DNA of 64,000 bases from JBGSUZ01 sp964404895 (GTDB lineage: Bacteria; Bacillota; Clostridia; Peptostreptococcales; Acidaminobacteraceae): positions 930,001 to 994,000 of the forward strand of contig CAYOLV010000001.1 of assembly GCA_964404895.1 (NCBI GenBank), written 5' to 3'. Below, in pieces: positions 60,241 through 64,000 of the stretch. Every line of letters starts with the position of its first letter. Position 1 is the stretch's first letter. The translations under genes and the position numbers were made by a program. Under the pieces are notes generated by a model that had not been told where the DNA came from, ran no database searches, and saw only the letters and a list, made by a program, of their open reading frames with translations.

Positions 60241-61235
60241 AAAGAGTCATACATGGATTGGTTTTAATTTTCATAACGAGCCTGTCCTTTTCAATCATCT
60301 ATTACCTTTACGGATTACCCGTTGAAGCCATTGCTTATAGCTTTGTGTTATGTGCATTTTTAACGACAGTGGCACTTTTGCTTTACGTTCTCCACTACTA
60401 TAAGTCCTTTTTCCAAATCAGGAAGATCAACCAAGGGGCTGAACAATTGTATTTACTTTCCAAGTCGCTGCCTGTTCCTTTAGATGAATTGGAGACTCAA
60501 TATCAGGAATTGGTGCTGAATTTGATGGCTTCTCATCAGAAGTGTATTACAGATGAAGATATAAAACTCAGTGAGTTGACGGATTACTACACCCTATGGG
60601 TACATCAGGTGAAAACGCCCATATCTGCGCTGGGACTCCTTTTTCAGACAGAACCGGACACGGAGAAATCTCGGGCAATGAAATTGGAACTTTTCAAAAT
60701 AGAGCAATACGTTGAAATGGCGCTACATATTATGAGAATAGAAGGGTCGGGTTCCGACTGGATGCTCAGTCCATGTTCTCTTGAAACCCTTTGCGGAGGT
60801 GCAGTTAAAAAGTACCGCAGTCTGTTTATCGAAAAGAAAATTAAACTGAACTTAGAAGTCCACCCCATCACTATTGTGTCAGATGAAAAGTGGGTGATGG
60901 TGGTCTTGGAACAACTGATCTCAAACGCCTTGAAATACACGCCGAAAGGTGAAATACGCATTTACAACAAAGTGGACAGTCCTCATGTTTTGTATATTGA
61001 AGATACGGGGATTGGCATTCACGCTGAAGATCTTCCTAGAATTTTTGAGAAGGGTTTTACAGGCTATAACGGACGGTTAGACAAGCGTGCCACAGGGATT
61101 GGTTTGTATTTGACGAAGCAAATTTGTGAAAAATTAAGCCTCTCTATTCGCATTGTGTCTCAAGTGGATCAGGGCACTCAAGTGCAGTTGACTTTCATAC
61201 CTTACAGTCATGTAAGTTTAGAAATGAAAATGTAA
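60237..61235 (+). CDS. BceS-like intramembrane-sensing histidine kinase
   Basis: The 332-residue kinase has two close membrane helices (~8-25, ~32-52) with almost no outside loop, the mark of BceS-type sensors that read the transporter instead of the ligand. The phospho-accepting His is in LWVHQVKTPISAL (~residue 122), with ATP-binding boxes ISNALKYTP (~223-231), EDTGIGI and TGIGLYL. It pairs with the response regulator upstream. A terminator overlaps its 3' end. Confidence 0.9.
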   Translation: MKRVIHGLVLIFITSLSFSIIYYLYGLPVEAIAYSFVLCAFLTTVALLLYVLHYYKSFFQIRKINQGAEQLYLLSKSLPVPLDELETQYQELVLNLMASHQKCITDEDIKLSELTDYYTLWVHQVKTPISALGLLFQTEPDTEKSRAMKLELFKIEQYVEMALHIMRIEGSGSDWMLSPCSLETLCGGAVKKYRSLFIEKKIKLNLEVHPITIVSDEKWVMVVLEQLISNALKYTPKGEIRIYNKVDSPHVLYIEDTGIGIHAEDLPRIFEKGFTGYNGRLDKRATGIGLYLTKQICEKLSLSIRIVSQVDQGTQVQLTFIPYSHVSLEMKM

Positions 61236-61269
61236 GGTCATTCGATGGCTGAACGTTTTCATTTTTTTT
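61225..61269 (+). terminator. Intrinsic terminator after the kinase gene
   Basis: TGAAAA-t-GT (61225-61233) pairs with AC-g-TTTTCA (61253-61261) and is followed by T8. It separates the two-component genes from the transporter genes, which then need their own promoter. Confidence 0.7.
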
Positions 61270-61318
61270 ATACTGAGAAGGTAAATTAAACCTTCCCAAA
61301 TGCATAGGAGGCATAACC

Positions 61319-62086
61319 ATGACGTTATTAACTGTGAACAACTTAAAGAAAACATACCAGAACCGTTTCGGAGGCAATCAGGTACAGGCTTTAAAAAATG
61401 TGAGTTTTACTGTAGAAGAGGGCGAATACATTGCCATAATGGGGGAGTCAGGTTCTGGGAAAACCACCCTGCTAAATTTATTGGCATCTTTAGATAGACC
61501 CACCAGTGGAGACGTGATTATCTCTGGGAATAATTTATCCCATTTAAAAGAGTCACAATTGACCAGTTTTAGAAGAGAACACCTAGGTTTTGTTTTTCAG
61601 GACTTTAATCTATTGGATAACTTTTCCATACAAGACAACATCTTTTTACCCCTCGTTTTAGCGAGAGAACCCTATGAGACGATGGAGAAGAAGTTAGTTC
61701 CAATAGCAAAGAAATTAGGCATAGATGATCTGCTCCAAAAGTTTCCTTATGAAATCTCTGGTGGGCAGAAGCAGAGAGCAGCAGTAGCAAGAGCTTTAAT
61801 CACAAATCCTGACATTATTTTGGCAGATGAGCCGACAGGAGCCTTAGATTCGAAATCCACGGAACAGTTGCTTTCCATGTTTTCAAAAATAAACAAAGAC
61901 GGGCAAACGGTATTAATGGTAACCCATAGTACCACCGCCGCCAGTCACGCAGGGCGAGTTTTGTTCATTAAAGACGGCGAAGTCTTCCATCAGCTTTATA
62001 GAGGCAATTTGACCAACGAGCAAATGTACCAACGAATTGCTGAAACCCTGACCGTTCTTGCAACAGGGGGAAGCATCAATGTCTAA
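61319..62086 (+). CDS. BceA-like ABC transporter ATPase
   Basis: The 255-residue ATPase has Walker A GESGSGKTT (~40-48), signature ISGGQKQRAAVARAL (~142-156) and Walker B IILADEPTGALDSKST (~164-179). This is the MacB/BceA type that pairs with FtsX-like permeases. AGGAGG precedes the ATG. It overlaps the permease gene by eight bases. Confidence 0.92.
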   Translation: MTLLTVNNLKKTYQNRFGGNQVQALKNVSFTVEEGEYIAIMGESGSGKTTLLNLLASLDRPTSGDVIISGNNLSHLKESQLTSFRREHLGFVFQDFNLLDNFSIQDNIFLPLVLAREPYETMEKKLVPIAKKLGIDDLLQKFPYEISGGQKQRAAVARALITNPDIILADEPTGALDSKSTEQLLSMFSKINKDGQTVLMVTHSTTAASHAGRVLFIKDGEVFHQLYRGNLTNEQMYQRIAETLTVLATGGSINV

Positions 62087-64000
62087 ATCATTTTACGCCA
62101 ATCTGGCAGTGACAAATATTCAAAAGAATTCAAAAATATATTTGCCTTATGCGCTCATGAATATCATCATCATTGCCATGTTCTACATTATGCACAGTAT
62201 TGCCAATGATCCAGGGCTTGATAAAATGAGCGGCGGTTCCTCTTTGCAGCCCATCTTGTACTTTGGTATTTATGTCGTCGGCATTTTTTCAACCATGACG
62301 GTTTTTTATACCAATAGCTTTATTATGAAGCGTCGAAAAAAAGAGATTGGGGTCTACAATATTCTCGGGATGGGTAAACACCATATCGCAAGAATGATGA
62401 GTTTGGAAACTTTACTCATTGCAATAGGTTGCTTATCTGTGGGAATCGGCTCAGGGATTGTATTCAGCAAGCTGATGTATATCTTCTTTCTAAAACTTTT
62501 AGGATTTCCTATTAGTTTTACATTAAGCATTTCTCTAGGTTCTATCAGTACCACCTTGGTTCTGTTCTGTTGTATTTTTTTAGCAACCATGGTGTTCAAC
62601 TTGGCACACATCCACTTAGCAAACCCTATTGAACTGGTTAGAGGTTCTGCTGTCGGCGAGCGTGAACCTAAAACGAAATGGCTACTCAGCTTGATTGGCA
62701 TGATTGCTCTAATTGCAGGTTATTGGATTGCCGTCACCGTAACAACACCACTTCAAGCCATGATGCTTTTCTTTGTGGCAGTAATCTTGGTAATGGTGGG
62801 CACCTATGCCTTGTTTACCACAGGGAGTATTCTTTTACTGAAATCATTGAGAGCTAATAAGAAGTTTTATTATCAAATGAAGAATTTTACTGTAGTTTCC
62901 GGCATGCTCTATAGAATGAAGCAAAACGCTGTAGGCCTTGCAAATATTTGTATCTTAAGTTCCATGGTCATCATTTCTTTAACTACGACAATTTCGTTGT
63001 ATGCAGGTCTAGACGATATGCTCATGAACAGGTACCCTGCAGAAGTGGTGGTTTCCAATAACGTATCCAAAATGGGAGACTTGGAAGCTTTAAAAGGATT
63101 GGCAGATCAAACCGCTAAGAAAACGGGTGTAGGTGTTGAAGAATTTAAATCCGAGTATTTTGCGACTTTATTGGCGCAAGCGGGGCCAAATGGGTTCGTC
63201 GTTGAAACGGAAGACTTTTACGGCGCAGACACCAATCTGTTCCAACTCATTGCCTGGAATGATTATGTCAAGGTAGGAGGCGAGGAAAAAGGTTTGGTGG
63301 CTCCAAATGAAGGGGAGACCATACTCTACTGCAACAGAGGGGCTTACGGGGCAAATGAGCTAATTCTGGGGGATGCCAAAATCCATGTAACGAAAGAACT
63401 AGATGAAATTAAAAGTGCTTCAAATTACACAGATCATCTGGTAAAGACTTACTATCTGATTGTAAAAGATGAAAATGAAATCAAAAGAATCTATGAGACT
63501 GCTTCAAAAAAATCTTTTGAAGGCACTAGTTTGACGGTTTATTTTGATCTCAAGGGAAGCGATGCAGAGAAAATGGCATTTGCAAAAGCCTATAGAGCGG
63601 GTATAAAAACCTCTGGAGTTGAGGCATCTTTGGAAAGTCGCACCTCTTCTAAAGCAGATTTCTGCATGATTTATGGAGGCTTTTTATTCTTAGGGCTCTT
63701 CCTTGGGGCGATATTCCTTGTAGCCACGGTTATGATCATGTACTATAAACAAATCTCTGAAGGTTATGACGATCAGCAGCGTTACGAAACCATGCAAAAA
63801 GTGGGCATGAGTCATCAAGAAATCAGAAAGACCATCAAGAGTCAAACGGTACTGGTATTTTTCTTGCCCTTAGTGGTAGCGGTGATTCACGTGGCCTTTG
63901 CCTTCAACGTAGTCAATAGATTATTAGCAGTTTTTAGTTTTACGAATACACCGTTGTTTATCGGGTGTACTGCACTGACTTCCTTAATTTTCGGGATATT
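62079..64000 (+). CDS. BceB-like ABC transporter permease (3' end beyond window)
   Basis: At least 640 residues are open from ATG 62079 (GGGGGAAG upstream) to the window end. The layout fits BceB: N-terminal helices with YTNSFIMKRRKKEIGVYNILGM (FtsX-type coupling segment), several helices to ~residue 305, a large extracellular domain of about 200 residues (~310-525) and then further helices. Such permeases remove or shield lipid-cycle antibiotics such as bacitracin or nisin and signal to the BceS kinase. The C-terminus is cut by the window, not by mutation. Confidence 0.9.
   Translation, partial: MSKSFYANLAVTNIQKNSKIYLPYALMNIIIIAMFYIMHSIANDPGLDKMSGGSSLQPILYFGIYVVGIFSTMTVFYTNSFIMKRRKKEIGVYNILGMGKHHIARMMSLETLLIAIGCLSVGIGSGIVFSKLMYIFFLKLLGFPISFTLSISLGSISTTLVLFCCIFLATMVFNLAHIHLANPIELVRGSAVGEREPKTKWLLSLIGMIALIAGYWIAVTVTTPLQAMMLFFVAVILVMVGTYALFTTGSILLLKSLRANKKFYYQMKNFTVVSGMLYRMKQNAVGLANICILSSMVIISLTTTISLYAGLDDMLMNRYPAEVVVSNNVSKMGDLEALKGLADQTAKKTGVGVEEFKSEYFATLLAQAGPNGFVVETEDFYGADTNLFQLIAWNDYVKVGGEEKGLVAPNEGETILYCNRGAYGANELILGDAKIHVTKELDEIKSASNYTDHLVKTYYLIVKDENEIKRIYETASKKSFEGTSLTVYFDLKGSDAEKMAFAKAYRAGIKTSGVEASLESRTSSKADFCMIYGGFLFLGLFLGAIFLVATVMIMYYKQISEGYDDQQRYETMQKVGMSHQEIRKTIKSQTVLVFFLPLVVAVIHVAFAFNVVNRLLAVFSFTNTPLFIGCTALTSLIFGI

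Overview
The window reads as part of the chromosome of an anaerobic, spore-former-type Firmicute (class Clostridia). It is AT-rich, with strong AGGAGG ribosome binding sites and TTGACA/TATAAT-type promoters. Gene content is clostridial: a glycerol operon with a GlpA-like dehydrogenase, a pyridine-nucleotide oxidoreductase and a DUF1667 protein; a corrinoid methyltransferase operon with a reductive activator; methionine gamma-lyase; a Bce-type module; and several sigma-54 enhancer-binding proteins. The corrinoid genes suggest an acetogen-like or methyl-group-using metabolism, but I cannot name a species. I see no rRNA, tRNA, CRISPR array, prophage or insertion sequence.

Layout. 1-5.9 kb: the 3' end of a small hypothetical gene, then an amino-acid permease/PuuD-like peptidase operon behind a sigma-54 promoter, with its likely regulator upstream, a GNAT and a YczE-type membrane protein. 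5.9-14 kb: the glycerol regulon (glpP-glpF-glpK, then an attenuator-like structured leader, dehydrogenase, reductase, DUF1667) and a second sigma-54 activator. 14-20.4 kb: cyclophilin-DUF1653 fusion, sfsA, an orphan N-truncated flagellin, a CarD-like regulator, isochorismatase-family hydrolase, YbaK, a TfoX C-domain protein and a FapA/DUF342 protein. 20.4-30.7 kb: two MarR modules with palindromic operators, a permease, HD, HAD and TtcA-like proteins, an Rh-type ammonium transporter, an M28 lipoprotein peptidase, a flavodoxin and an AraC/GyrI regulator. 30.7-41 kb: accessory genes, including a methyltransferase interrupted by an in-frame TGA, several acetyltransferases, a CPBP protease, two tandem secreted paralogs, a chemoreceptor and two exported proteins. 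41-46.3 kb: a five-gene corrinoid methyl-transfer operon. 46.5-51.3 kb: DbpA-type helicase, HD-GYP protein, pentapeptide protein, Ogt and a ferritin-like protein. 51.4-54.5 kb: a TyrR-like sigma-54 activator and methionine gamma-lyase. 54.6-58.1 kb: HsmA, Pcp, an M42 peptidase and a secreted beta-helix protein. 58.2-64 kb: a degenerate EAL protein and a BceRSAB-like module cut by the window end.

How the genes work together. The main theme is catabolic operons driven by sigma-54, each beside its own activator. Three near-consensus -24/-12 promoters are visible: before the PuuD/permease operon (2309-2324), before glpP (6115-6130) and before methionine gamma-lyase (53217-53232). Each has a sigma-54 enhancer-binding protein as a close neighbour and a candidate upstream activator site. 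The glycerol locus appears to have a second layer: an internal SigA-type promoter, an early intrinsic terminator suited to GlpP antitermination, and a compact three-way-junction RNA fold before the dehydrogenase gene. The corrinoid operon supplies a B12 protein, methyltransferases and an activator, but its methyl donor cannot be read from the sequence.

The strongest candidates for new biology are the structured glycerol leader RNA, the sigma-54 glycerol regulon, the corrinoid operon of unknown substrate, the methyltransferase with the internal TGA, and the twin-operator MarR/hydrolase unit with an apparently leaderless regulator.
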